A stretch of DNA of 64,000 bases from Kitasatospora sp. NBC_01246 (lineage in GTDB: Bacteria; Actinomycetota; Actinomycetes; Streptomycetales; Streptomycetaceae): the NCBI RefSeq assembly GCF_036226505.1, contig NZ_CP108484.1, positions 5,394,001 to 5,458,000 of the forward strand. The letters run 5' to 3'. The position numbers and the translations under genes are program-made. The notes below the pieces were generated by a model, which worked only from the letters and a program-made list of their open reading frames with translations, ran no database searches and had not been told where the DNA came from. Below are positions 8,403 to 16,992 of the stretch, piece by piece; the stretch's first letter is position 1; each line of letters starts with the position of its first letter.

Positions 8403-9392
8403 GTGAGGATCTTCCACCGGGCACGGCACCGGCCGTCCGCCACCTGGCGGCAGACGACCGATCGGGCTTTCACGCTGATCGGCGACGGCCGCTACGAGGA
8501 CGCGGGCGCCCTGCTGGTGATGGCGGCCGATCTGGAGCCGTGGCTGTCGGACTCCTGGTTCAACCTCGCGCTGCTGCACAAGTTCCGGCGGGACTGGGAG
8601 CAGGCGCGGGCGGCCGGGCTGCGGGCGGTGGCGCTGTTGGACCGCGAGCAGGGCGCCCCCGACTGGTGGAACCTGGGGATCACGGCGACGGCGCTGCAGG
8701 ACTGGCCGCTGGCGCGGCGGGCCTGGCAGGCGTACGGGCTGCGGCTGCCGGGCGGGGCCGGGGCCCACCCGGACGGCCCGGTCAGCCTGGACCTGGGGAC
8801 GACGCCGGTGCGGCTGTCGCCGGACGGCGAGTCCGAGGTGGTCTGGGGGCGCCGGCTGGATCCGGCGCGCATCGAGGTGCTGTCCATCCCGCTGCCCTCG
8901 TCGGGCCGCCGCTGGGGCGAGGTGGTGCTGCACGACGGCGCCCCGCACGGCGAGCGGGTGACCGACGGGGTGGCGTACCCGGTGTTCGACGAGATCGAGC
9001 TGTGGGCGCCCTCCCCGGTGCCGACCTACGTGGTGCTGCTGCAGGCCGCCACCGCGGCGGACCGGGACGCCCTGGAGCGGCTGGTCGCGGACGCGGGGTA
9101 CGCGGCGGAGGACTGGACGTCGTCGGTGCGGCTGCTCTGCCGGGCGTGTTCGGAGAGCCGGATGGCCTCCGACGACGGGCACACCGCGCACCACGACCCG
9201 CACGACGACGGGGACGCGGCCCACCCGGGGCACCTGAGCCATCTGAGCCAGGGCGCCGGCGGTATGTCCTGGCTGGTGGAGCGGGAGTGCGGGATCGCGG
9301 CTCCGGCGCTCCTGGTGCGTACGCTGCTGGACCGCTGGGTGGCAGCGGCCCCCGGCACCCGCGCGTACCGGGATCTCGAAGAGGTCTGCTGA
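8403..9392 (+). CDS. tetratricopeptide-repeat protein with His/Asp-rich segment
   Basis: A 329-residue soluble protein. Residues about 15-110 hold TPR-like helices (TTDRAFTLIGDGRYEDAGALL, SDSWFNLALLHKFRRDWEQA, WWNLGITATALQDWPLARR). A beta-rich middle follows, then CRACSES and a His/Asp-rich stretch at about residues 256-283 with many His residues, which could bind metal. The start is a GTG with CAGGGA just upstream; an earlier in-frame ATG at 8349 lacks a site. No signal peptide. It ends 62 nt before peptide deformylase on the same strand. Function unknown; the TPR suggests a protein-binding role. Confidence 0.8.
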   Translation: MRIFHRARHRPSATWRQTTDRAFTLIGDGRYEDAGALLVMAADLEPWLSDSWFNLALLHKFRRDWEQARAAGLRAVALLDREQGAPDWWNLGITATALQDWPLARRAWQAYGLRLPGGAGAHPDGPVSLDLGTTPVRLSPDGESEVVWGRRLDPARIEVLSIPLPSSGRRWGEVVLHDGAPHGERVTDGVAYPVFDEIELWAPSPVPTYVVLLQAATAADRDALERLVADAGYAAEDWTSSVRLLCRACSESRMASDDGHTAHHDPHDDGDAAHPGHLSHLSQGAGGMSWLVERECGIAAPALLVRTLLDRWVAAAPGTRAYRDLEEVC

Positions 9393-9454
9393 GCGGTCCG
9401 CTTACCCTTGGTCGGTACGGCCAGACGATCCAGGGAAGCGGAAGACACACAGCG

Positions 9455-10096
9455 ATGGCGGAGCAGCACGACCACCAGCACGACCACGACCACGAGCCCG
9501 CGCAGGGTGAGGCCCAGCCGGTGAAGGTGGTCGGCGAGGAGCCGGACCTCTCGAAGGGCACCGCGCGTCCGATCACCGTCTACGGCAACCCGGTGCTGCA
9601 CCGGGAGGTCAAGACCGTGACGGCCTTCGACGGCGAGCTGTCGGCGCTGATCGACGACATGTTCCAGTCGATGTACGCGGCCGAGGGCGTGGGCCTGGCG
9701 GCCAACCAGATCGGCGTGGACCTCAAGGTGTTCGTCTACGACTGCCCGGACGACGAGGGCGTGCGCCACATCGGCCACGTCATCAACCCCGTCCTGGAGG
9801 AGCTGCCGGCCGGCAGCAAGCGGGTGCTGGACGACGGCAACGAGGGCTGCCTGTCGGTGCCGACCGCGTACGCCGAGCTGCCCCGGCCGGACTACGCCGC
9901 GGTGACCGGCCAGGACAAGGACGGCAACCCGATCCGGGTCGAGGGCACCGGCTTCTTCGCCCGCTGCCTGCAGCACGAGACCGACCACCTGTACGGGTTC
10001 CTCTACATCGACAAGCTGTCGAAGCGGGACCGCAAGGACGCGCTGCGGCAGATGGCCGAGGGCACGCCGCGGTACGCGACGGTGTCGAACGGCTGA
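9455..10096 (+). CDS. def: peptide deformylase with His/Asp-rich N-terminal tail
   Basis: Removes the formyl group from the initiator methionine of new proteins. The 213-residue protein has the three metal-site motifs: GVGLAANQ at 78-85, EGCLSVP at 130-136 with ligand Cys132, and HETDH at 174-178 with two His ligands and the catalytic Glu. The first 15 residues are unusual, being mostly His and Asp with Glu and Gln, ahead of the normal fold. GGAAGA lies nine bases before the ATG. The upstream TPR gene carries a similar His/Asp-rich stretch. The gene ends at a strong hairpin. Confidence 0.96.
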   Translation: MAEQHDHQHDHDHEPAQGEAQPVKVVGEEPDLSKGTARPITVYGNPVLHREVKTVTAFDGELSALIDDMFQSMYAAEGVGLAANQIGVDLKVFVYDCPDDEGVRHIGHVINPVLEELPAGSKRVLDDGNEGCLSVPTAYAELPRPDYAAVTGQDKDGNPIRVEGTGFFARCLQHETDHLYGFLYIDKLSKRDRKDALRQMAEGTPRYATVSNG

Positions 10097-10103
10097 CGTG
10101 TCA

Positions 10104-10137
10104 CGGAAGGGCCGGTGCGCGCGCACCGGCCCTTCCG
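10104..10137. terminator. bidirectional terminator between def and the ferritin-like gene
   Basis: A perfect 34-nt palindrome (arm CGGAAGGGCCGGTGCGC), 8 nt after the def stop and 10 nt beyond the end of the convergent gene. It can serve both transcripts. Confidence 0.85.
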
Positions 10138-10146
10138 CACGGGTGC

Positions 10147-11208
10147 CTACCGCGGCACGAACAGCCACTCCGGGCCGTAGGTGAAGCGGGGGGCGGCGGG
10201 CAGCTTGACGCCGTTGATCTGCTGGGCGGTCCGGCGCATCTGGCCCATCTGCCCGATCGCCGGGCCGATCGAGTCGGGGCCGGCGTCGCCCCAGGCGCCT
10301 TCGAGGGCGTACAGCATGTCGCTGTAGTGCTGGTTGAAGGTCGCCAGGAGGGTGGCGGTGGGCTGGTCGGGCTCGTTGCCGGGGCTGTTGGCCCAGCCGC
10401 CCAGGGGGACCCGGGCGACCGGGGAGGTGTCCGGCAGCGGGACCTCCGGGCCGGTGAACCCGTACTTCTTCGTCCCCTCGTCGAGGACGAGCTTGCGGCC
10501 CTCGGCGATCTCCTTGAAGGCGTAGTAGTGGGCGAGTTCGCCCGGGGCACCGGGGAAGGGGTTCTCCGGCGAGGCGTCCGTGCCCTCGCCCTGCGACTGG
10601 ATGACGTGGATGGCGGCCAGCACGTCGTCGATGGTGTTCATCGGGACGATGTCGTTGCCGGCGCCGTGGCTCGACCCGAGCGGGAAGCTCACCTGCCGCT
10701 GCCCGGTGAGCAGGTGGGCGAAGGTGGGGAAGACGTTCGCGATCCGCTGGTAGAAGGCGCCGATGGTGTTGCCGTCGGCGGCGAAGGCGAGCGGGTGCTC
10801 GGGCTTCTCGATGTCGGCGAACAGGCCCGCCGAATCGCGGGTCAGCCCGCTCAGGTAGACCTCCAGGCCGGGGTTGACGCCGCCGGGGAGCTCACCGGGG
10901 TACTTGGGGACGGTGAGCGGGTCGGTGAGGACGACCGTGCCGCCGATGCTGGTGAGCATGTTGCAGACCAGGCCGAAGTGCGACATCTCGTCGAAGACGA
11001 TCTCGCGGATGGTGTGGCGCACCGGCTTGGAGTTGTCGGGGTCGGTGATCGACCAGAGCGCGGTGGCGTAGGGCGGGATGGTGGACAGCTCCAGCATGAT
11101 CGCCCGCTGGAGCGCGTCCTTGAGTTCCTGCTCCGTCCAGTCCTCCTCCGCCATGCTCATGAGCTGGACGATGGCGTCGCTCCGGTAGTCGAGGATTCCG
11201 GTCGGCAC
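10147..11208 (-). CDS. ferritin-like (VioB-type) domain protein
   Basis: A 353-residue protein with the ferritin-like fold of the family that includes the C-terminal part of VioB. An early helix LELSTIPPYATALWSI is followed by EIVFDEMSHFGLVCNML, whose Glu and His residues fit a diiron or single-metal site. Later parts (LAHYYAFKEIAEG, FNQHYSDMLYALEGAW) complete the bundle. Start is a GTG preceded by AAAGGGG. It lies downstream of nrdB on the same strand, but a strong terminator separates them, so it is probably an independent unit. Members appear in pigment and indole pathways and as orphans; substrate here unknown. Confidence 0.78.
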   Translation of the reverse strand: MPTGILDYRSDAIVQLMSMAEEDWTEQELKDALQRAIMLELSTIPPYATALWSITDPDNSKPVRHTIREIVFDEMSHFGLVCNMLTSIGGTVVLTDPLTVPKYPGELPGGVNPGLEVYLSGLTRDSAGLFADIEKPEHPLAFAADGNTIGAFYQRIANVFPTFAHLLTGQRQVSFPLGSSHGAGNDIVPMNTIDDVLAAIHVIQSQGEGTDASPENPFPGAPGELAHYYAFKEIAEGRKLVLDEGTKKYGFTGPEVPLPDTSPVARVPLGGWANSPGNEPDQPTATLLATFNQHYSDMLYALEGAWGDAGPDSIGPAIGQMGQMRRTAQQINGVKLPAAPRFTYGPEWLFVPR

Positions 11209-11316
11209 GGTGGGCCCCTTTCGTTCGGCTGTGGCCGGACCGTAGCGGGGGACGGCACCGTCCGTATGCGTGCCGTTCCGGTGGGGCCCGGCGGTTTCAT
11301 TCGGACGAGCGAACGA

Positions 11317-11354
11317 CGCCGCCCCGCCCGGTGCGAACACCGGGCGGGGCGGCG
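11317..11354 (-). terminator. terminator of nrdAB
   Basis: A perfect 17-bp stem (arm CGCCGCCCCGCCCGGTG) with a CGAA-type tetraloop, about 50 nt beyond the nrdB stop. Confidence 0.85.
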
Positions 11355-11403
11355 GCTGTTGGTCGGGCCCCCGGAGGAGCGGGACCGGGCGGGCCGGGCG
11401 GGC

Positions 11404-12438
11404 CTAGAAGTCGTCGTCGAAGGAGACCGAGCCCTCGACGGCGACCTGGTACGCGGAGACCCGGCGCTCGAAGAAGTTGGTCAGCTCCTGGACGTTCTGC
11501 AGCTCCATGAACCCGAAGGGGTTGGTGGAGCCGTAGCGGATCGGCAGGCCGAGGCGGGCGAGCCGCTGGTCGGCCACCGCCTGCAGGTACTCGCGCATGG
11601 ACTCGGTGTTCATGCCCGGCAGGCCCTCGCCGCAGAGGTCACGGGCGAACTGGAGCTCGGCCTCGACGGCCTCCTCCAGCATCTCGGTGACCTGCTGGGC
11701 CATCTTCTCGTCGAAGAGGTCGGGCTCCTCCTCGCGGACGGTGTCCACCACCGACATCGCGAAGTCCATGTGCATGGACTCGTCCCGGAACACCCAGTTG
11801 GTGCCGGTGGCGAGGCCGTGCAGCAGGCCGCGGCTGCGGAACCAGTACACGTACGCGAAGGCGCCGTAGAAGAACAGGCCCTCGACGCAGGCCGCGAAGC
11901 AGATCAGGTTGAGGAGGAACGCGCGGCGGTCGTCCTTGCTCCGCAGCGAGTCGATGTGGTCGACCGCGTTCATGTACTTGAAGCAGAACTGGGCCTTCTG
12001 GTGGATGGAGGGGATGTTCTCCACCGCGGCGAAGGCCGCGTTGCGGTCCTCGGGATCGGGCAGGTAGGTGTCGAGCAGCGTCAGGTAGAACTGGACGTGC
12101 ACGGCCTCCTCGAACAGCTGCCGGGACAGGTAGAGCCGGGCCTCGGGGGAGTTGATGTGCTTGTAGAGGCTCAGCACCACGTTGTTGGAGACGATCGAGT
12201 CACCGGTGGCGAAGAAGGCGACCAGCCGGCCGATCATGTGCCGCTCGCCGTCGCTCAGCTTGGCGAGGTCGGCGACGTCGGAGTGCAGGTCCACCTCCTC
12301 GACGGTCCAGGTGTTCTTGATCGCGTCCCGGTAGCGGTCGTAGAACGACGGGTACCGCATCGGCCGCAGGGTCAGCTCGAAGCCGGGGTCGAGCAGCATC
12401 TTCTCGCGGTCGGGACGGGCTTCGGGGGTGGTGCTCAC
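11404..12438 (-). CDS. nrdB: class Ia ribonucleotide reductase, beta subunit
   Basis: A 344-residue radical-bearing subunit of the aerobic, oxygen-dependent reductase. Metal ligands are in place: FFATGDSIVSNN (Asp), FEEAVHVQFY (Glu and His, with Tyr four residues after the His as in E. coli Tyr122), CVEGLFFYG, and RDESMHMDF (Glu and His). The acidic C-terminus ending DDDF fits docking on NrdA. The start GTG overlaps the nrdA stop (GTGA), so the two are coupled. Expression falls under the upstream cobalamin riboswitch. Confidence 0.96.
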   Translation of the reverse strand: MSTTPEARPDREKMLLDPGFELTLRPMRYPSFYDRYRDAIKNTWTVEEVDLHSDVADLAKLSDGERHMIGRLVAFFATGDSIVSNNVVLSLYKHINSPEARLYLSRQLFEEAVHVQFYLTLLDTYLPDPEDRNAAFAAVENIPSIHQKAQFCFKYMNAVDHIDSLRSKDDRRAFLLNLICFAACVEGLFFYGAFAYVYWFRSRGLLHGLATGTNWVFRDESMHMDFAMSVVDTVREEEPDLFDEKMAQQVTEMLEEAVEAELQFARDLCGEGLPGMNTESMREYLQAVADQRLARLGLPIRYGSTNPFGFMELQNVQELTNFFERRVSAYQVAVEGSVSFDDDF

Positions 12439-14864
12439 TGGCAGGCCTCGCAGGACTCGGGGTTCTCCAGGGAGCAGGCCAGCGCGGCCTCCTCCTCCGG
12501 GCTGAGGGTCGGGGACGCCACCGGCACCGGCGCGGCGGCGCGGGCGGTGCCCGAGGCGGCCTGGGCGATCCGGGTGGCGGGCCGCGACCGCAGGTAGTAG
12601 GTGGTCTTCAGACCGACCTTCCACGCGTACGCGTACATCGAGCTCAGCTTGCCGATGGTGGGCGCCGCCATGAAGAGGTTCAGCGACTGGCTCTGGTCGA
12701 TGTACGGCATCCGGGCGGCGGCCAGGTCGATCAGCGCGCGCTGGGGCAGCTCCCAGGCCGTGCGGTACAGCGAACGGACCTCGGCGGGCAGCCAGTTGAG
12801 GTCCTGGACGGAGCCGTTGGCGTCGCGCAGCGCGTCCCGGGTCTGCTGGTCCCAGACGCCGAGCTCCTTCAGCTCGCGCACCAGGTACGGGTTGACCTGG
12901 AGGAACTCGCCGGAGAGGGTCTCGCGCTTGAACAGGTTGGAGACCTGCGGCTCGATGCACTCGTACACACCGGCGATCGAGGCGATCGTGGCGGTGGGGG
13001 CGATGGCGAGCAGCAGCGAGTTGCGCAGACCGGTCTCGGCGATCCGGGCGCGCAGCGCCTCCCAGCGGCCGGCCCACTGCGGCGCGGCCGAACCGAAGTG
13101 GTCGATGTGCAGCTCGCCGCGGGCGGCGCGGGTCTCGCCGTAGGCCTCGTGGCGGCCCAGCTGCTCGGCCAGGTCGGCGGAACGCTCGTACGCGGTGAGC
13201 ATGATGCGCTCGGCGATGAGGGTGGAGAGGGCCTTCGCCTCGGCGGAGTCGAAGTCCAGGCGGAGCTGGAAGAAGACGTCCTGGAGGCCCATCACGCCGA
13301 GGCCGACCGGGCGCCAGCGCGAGTTGGACGCGCCGGCCTCGGGGGTCGGGTAGAAGTTGATGTCCACCACGCGGTCGAGGAAGGTGACGGCGGTGCGGAC
13401 GGTGGCGTCCAGGCGGTCCCAGTCCATCGCGTTCAGCAGGTCGGCGGCGGTGGCACCGGGGGCGACGTGGGCGCCGAGGTTGACCGAGCCGAGGTTGCAG
13501 ACGGCGGTCTCGGAGTCGTCCGTGACCTCCAGGATCTCGGTGCAGAGGTTGGAGCTGTGCACCGTGCGGCCGGGCAGCGCGGTCTGGTTCGCGGCGCGGT
13601 TGGAGGCGTCCTTGAAGGTCATCCAGCCGTTGCCGGTCTGCGCCAGGGTGCGCATCATCCGGGAGTAGAGGGTCTGCGCCGGGATGGTGCGGACGGCCTT
13701 GCCGGCCTGCTCGGCCTTCAGGTACGCCTCGTCGAACTCGGCGCCCCAGAGGTCGACCAGCTCGGGCACGTCGGCGGGGGAGAACAGCGACCAGTCGGCG
13801 TTCGCGTTGACGCGGCGCATGAACTCGTCCGGGATCCAGTGCGCCAGGTTGAGGTTGTGGGTGCGGCGCGCCTCCTCACCGGTGTTGTCGCGCAGCTCCA
13901 GGAACTCCTCGATGTCCGCGTGCCAGGTCTCCAGGTAGACGCAGGCCGCGCCCTTGCGGCGGCCGCCCTGGTTGACCGCGGCGACCGAGGAGTCGAGGGT
14001 GCGCAGGAACGGGACGATGCCGTTGGACTTGCCGTTGGTGCCCCGGATCAGGCTGCCGCGCGAGCGGATCCGCGAGTAGGACAGGCCGATGCCGCCGGCG
14101 TGCTTGGAGAGGCGGGCGATCTGGGCGTACCGGGAGTAGATCGAGTCCAGGTTGTCCAGCGGCGAGTCCAGCAGGTAGCAGCTCGACATCTGCGGGTGCT
14201 TGGTGCCGGAGTTGAAGAGCGTCGGCGAGGAGGTCAGGTACTCCAGCCGGCTCATCAGGCCGTACAGCTCGGAGACCTCGCGCACCGACTGCTCGTTGTC
14301 GCCGACCGCCAGACCACAGGCGACGCGGAGCAGGAACTGCTGCGGGGTCTCGACGACCTTGCGGGTGATCGGGTGGCGCAGCAGGTACCGGGACTGCACG
14401 GTGCGCAGGCCGAAGTACTCGAAGCGGCCGTCGCCCTCGGGGTCGATCAGCGCGTTCAGGGCGGTGGCGTGCTTGGCGACGAAGTCGGCGGTGGAGTCGC
14501 CGATCAGGCCCTCGGCGTGGCCGACCGCGATCGAGTCCGAGAAGGTGACCGAACCCTGGCTCACCGCCTCGTCGACGATCTCCAGCGCGAGCAGTCGCGC
14601 GGCGAGCTTCGAGTACTGCGGGTCCTCGGCGATCATCGACGCTGCGGCGTCCACGGCCAGCCCGCGCAGCTCGGCGAAGTCCGAGCCGGCGTGGCGGCCG
14701 CGCAGCGCGGCGGCGGCGACATGGCCGGGGTCCACCTGGGGGAGGTCGGCGCTGCGGTCGGTCAGCAGCCGAAGCAGTGCGCCACCGGGGTCGGACACCG
14801 TCGGGTCGACGGGGGCGGAGCTGGAACCCTGGGCGGGCAGGGTGACTGAGGCAGCGGTGGTCAA
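12435..14864 (-). CDS. nrdA: class Ia ribonucleotide reductase, alpha (catalytic) subunit
   Basis: An 809-residue large subunit reducing ribonucleoside diphosphates. Visible motifs: MSSCYLLDS with the first active-site Cys, SSNLCTEILE with the thiyl-radical Cys and catalytic Glu, TAVCNLGSVNL with the second redox Cys, PTATIASIAG, and the C-terminal redox pair in the final ESCEACQ. The start is a TTG, chosen because AGGAGAG stands exactly six bases ahead and coding bias stops there; no ATG fits. In S. coelicolor the nrdAB operon is the B12-independent back-up to the B12-dependent class II enzyme, and the riboswitch here fits that logic. Confidence 0.96.
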   Translation of the reverse strand: MTTAASVTLPAQGSSSAPVDPTVSDPGGALLRLLTDRSADLPQVDPGHVAAAALRGRHAGSDFAELRGLAVDAAASMIAEDPQYSKLAARLLALEIVDEAVSQGSVTFSDSIAVGHAEGLIGDSTADFVAKHATALNALIDPEGDGRFEYFGLRTVQSRYLLRHPITRKVVETPQQFLLRVACGLAVGDNEQSVREVSELYGLMSRLEYLTSSPTLFNSGTKHPQMSSCYLLDSPLDNLDSIYSRYAQIARLSKHAGGIGLSYSRIRSRGSLIRGTNGKSNGIVPFLRTLDSSVAAVNQGGRRKGAACVYLETWHADIEEFLELRDNTGEEARRTHNLNLAHWIPDEFMRRVNANADWSLFSPADVPELVDLWGAEFDEAYLKAEQAGKAVRTIPAQTLYSRMMRTLAQTGNGWMTFKDASNRAANQTALPGRTVHSSNLCTEILEVTDDSETAVCNLGSVNLGAHVAPGATAADLLNAMDWDRLDATVRTAVTFLDRVVDINFYPTPEAGASNSRWRPVGLGVMGLQDVFFQLRLDFDSAEAKALSTLIAERIMLTAYERSADLAEQLGRHEAYGETRAARGELHIDHFGSAAPQWAGRWEALRARIAETGLRNSLLLAIAPTATIASIAGVYECIEPQVSNLFKRETLSGEFLQVNPYLVRELKELGVWDQQTRDALRDANGSVQDLNWLPAEVRSLYRTAWELPQRALIDLAAARMPYIDQSQSLNLFMAAPTIGKLSSMYAYAWKVGLKTTYYLRSRPATRIAQAASGTARAAAPVPVASPTLSPEEEAALACSLENPESCEACQ

Positions 14865-15024
14865 GGCGCTCTCTCCTGGCGGCGATCGGCGTCGGCGGTG
14901 GCTCGGGCCGGACCGTTCGGGGCAGGGGAGCACGGCGCGCCGGCCCGGAGGCGGCGCGCGACGGTGGCATCCCCGGCCCGCCCGCGAGGCCCGGAAGTGG
15001 TGCTGGTGCGAAAGGCCTCTGCGG

Positions 15025-15152
15025 GGAGGCCAGGCGGCACGCCGTCGGCAGGTATTCGGACTCGCGGGCTCTGTCGGAGCCGCCCGCACACCGCTGCGGG
15101 GCAGTCCCGGACTCGCACCGGGTTCCCCTGCGTCGACAGCAGGGATGAGCAT
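15025..15152 (-). promoter_or_regulatory. cobalamin riboswitch upstream of nrdA
   Basis: On the minus strand the leader contains the core GAACCCGGTGCGAGTCCGGG, then ACTGCCCCGCAGCGGTG, then the B12-box-like AGTCCGAATACCTGCC. This is the standard adenosylcobalamin riboswitch order, preceded by a CCCTGC/GCAGGG helix. It ends about 160 nt before the TTG of nrdA, leaving room for an expression platform. High B12 should shut off nrdAB. Confidence 0.93.
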
Positions 15153-15195
15153 ACATCTAGTGGTGTCCGCTCGATGCGACCCCACATGTTGTGCG

Positions 15196-15539
15196 GCGTC
15201 GCGTGTCGACGTGATCGCAGGTGGTACCGGTGAGAGGCCTTTCCCGGGCTGTTCCGGGGCCGTTCCGGGGCTGCGGCCGGCCCCCGGCCGCCCGCTGCGG
15301 GGGCCTGCGCCGGGGGCCGCCGCAGGGTCGCTCCAGGGCCTTCGCGGACCGCGGCGCAGGGCGTCGCCGGGACTGCCCGGGGCCCGGCCGGTGTTCGGAT
15401 TCGGAAACGGATCGGCCACCGGGCAGGCCCGCCGTCAGGGGCATGCCCTACGATCTCGGCTCATGAGGGAGCGGAGCCAGCGGGTCGTCGACACCGACGT
15501 GATTCGCGGAGCGGCCGCCGAAGGCAGTGAGGGGGGCGC
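15196..15539. other. non-coding stretch, nrdA promoter side and 5' flank of the membrane protein gene
   Basis: Very GC-rich, with several short inverted repeats of GGCCGG type and no frame with a ribosome site. The nrdA promoter should lie at its left edge, next to the riboswitch; no clear -10/-35 pair was recognised. GAGGGGGG just ahead of 15540 serves the rightward gene. Confidence 0.5.
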
Positions 15540-16823
15540 ATGAGCGACGGAACGGGCACGCCCGGGGAGTGGAGCGGCCGACCCGGCTCGCCGGGGCAGC
15601 AGCCGCCCCCTCCCGCCGGGCCGGGTGGCGCGCAGAACCAGCAGCCGGGCACGCCCGGACAGCCGCCGCAGGGCCCGCCGCCCGCGCCGTACCCCGGCGC
15701 GCCGCAGCCGGTGCCGCCGGCCCCGGGCGGGTTCGGTCCGCCGCCCGCCTCGTACGGGCCGCCGGTGCCCGCGCCGCAGCCGGTCCAGCCGCCGGTGCCG
15801 TCCGTGCCGCAGCCGCCGCAGCAGGTCCAGCCGCCCGTGCCGCAGCAGGTCCAGCAGCCGCAGCCGGTCCCGCAGCAGCCGGCGCCGGTGCAGCCGCAGC
15901 CCCAGCCCCCGGTGCACCAGCAGCATGTCCAGCCGCAGCCGCAGCCGCAGCCGCAGCCGCAGCCGCCGCAGCACCAGTGGCAGCCGCAGCCGCACCCCCA
16001 GCCCGTGCCGCAGCACGCCGAGCCGGACTGGGCCGCCCTCGCGGACCGGAACGAGGCGGAGGCCAAGCGCAAGGGCCGGACGCGGATCATCGGCGGTGTG
16101 GTCGCCCTCCTGGTGGTCGGCGGCCTGGTCGCCGGCGGCCTGCTGTTCCTGAACAAGGGCGACGACAAGAAGCCGGTCGCGGATCCCACCGGCGCCGCCA
16201 CGGCGGCCACCCAGCCGCCGGTGCCCACGGCGTCCGGCAAGGCGTCCCCGACGGCCACCCCGAGCGCCACGCCCGAGGACCCGTCGAAGCCGCTCTGGGA
16301 GGCGACCACCGACCCGGCTCCGCAGGACGCGGCGGCGCTCTTCTCGGCGCTCACCGTGACGGTCAACGGCGCCACCTGGAACCGCACCGTGGTCTCGCTC
16401 GACTCGCCCTGCTGGGACGGCAACTCCACGGTCGGCGGCCTCGGCAAGGTCCTCGGTGACCAGGGCTGCCGCCAGGTGCTCCGGGCCACCTACGTCTCCG
16501 GCGACAGCGCGGTGACGGTCGGCGTCGCGGTCTTCGACCACAAGCAGCAGGCCGAGACCGCGGTGAAGAACTACGTCGGCCACCTCAAGGGCGCCGCGGC
16601 CCCCGGCTCGCCGGCGTTCTGCACCACCCCCGGCTGCACCAACACCAAGGGCACCCTGGGCCGGTACGGCTTCTTCACCGTCGAGGGCTCCGCCAAGGGC
16701 GGCAACACCGCGGACGCCGCCGCGACCGCGGCCGCCGCGGGCTTCGACGAGCACGTGAAGAACCAGCTCCTCCAGCGCACCAAGGCGGCGGGCGGCGCAC
16801 CGGCCGCCACCCCGGCGGGCTGA
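15540..16823 (+). CDS. single-pass membrane protein with long Pro/Gln-rich N-terminal region
   Basis: A 427-residue protein of unknown function. Residues 1-160 are Pro/Gln/Gly-rich, low complexity and cytoplasmic by topology. One transmembrane helix follows (IIGGVVALLVVGGLVAGGLL, about 182-201). A Thr/Pro linker comes next, then an extracytoplasmic domain of about 170 residues with four Cys that could form disulfides. Starts at an ATG after GAGGGGGG. It is the first gene of a rightward run leading into the carbohydrate block. The architecture resembles many actinobacterial septum or envelope proteins, but no domain was recognised. Confidence 0.82.
   Translation: MSDGTGTPGEWSGRPGSPGQQPPPPAGPGGAQNQQPGTPGQPPQGPPPAPYPGAPQPVPPAPGGFGPPPASYGPPVPAPQPVQPPVPSVPQPPQQVQPPVPQQVQQPQPVPQQPAPVQPQPQPPVHQQHVQPQPQPQPQPQPPQHQWQPQPHPQPVPQHAEPDWAALADRNEAEAKRKGRTRIIGGVVALLVVGGLVAGGLLFLNKGDDKKPVADPTGAATAATQPPVPTASGKASPTATPSATPEDPSKPLWEATTDPAPQDAAALFSALTVTVNGATWNRTVVSLDSPCWDGNSTVGGLGKVLGDQGCRQVLRATYVSGDSAVTVGVAVFDHKQQAETAVKNYVGHLKGAAAPGSPAFCTTPGCTNTKGTLGRYGFFTVEGSAKGGNTADAAATAAAAGFDEHVKNQLLQRTKAAGGAPAATPAG
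15933..15962 (+). repeat. CCGCAG hexanucleotide repeat, five perfect copies, coding
   Basis: In-frame tandem repeat encoding alternating Pro-Gln in the membrane protein. Six-base units keep the frame, so copy-number change would only alter tail length. Confidence 0.85.
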
Positions 16824-16992
16824 CGGTCCGCCCGGTTCGGCCCGGTTCCGGCCGGGCCCGCCCCGGTTCGCGCCCGGCGGGTCCGCTCGCCCCGGCCCCG
16901 GGGGATGTGGCAGGCTCACCGCCTGTCAGTCGTACACGTGTTCCGGTTGTGACGGTGCAGGCCGGTGCCGGTGAGCATCCGGAGGAGTGTCC

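Noticed and set aside
15151..15195. Two imperfect palindromes upstream of the nrdA riboswitch (ACATCTAGTGGTGT and CACATGTTGTG) as NrdR boxes
   Set aside because: They resemble NrdR boxes, but centres are about 28-29 bp apart instead of the 31-32 expected and matches are partial. Worth a motif scan but not claimed.
15920..15970. CRISPR-like or satellite array
   Set aside because: The hexamer repeat is inside a coding frame, without spacers.
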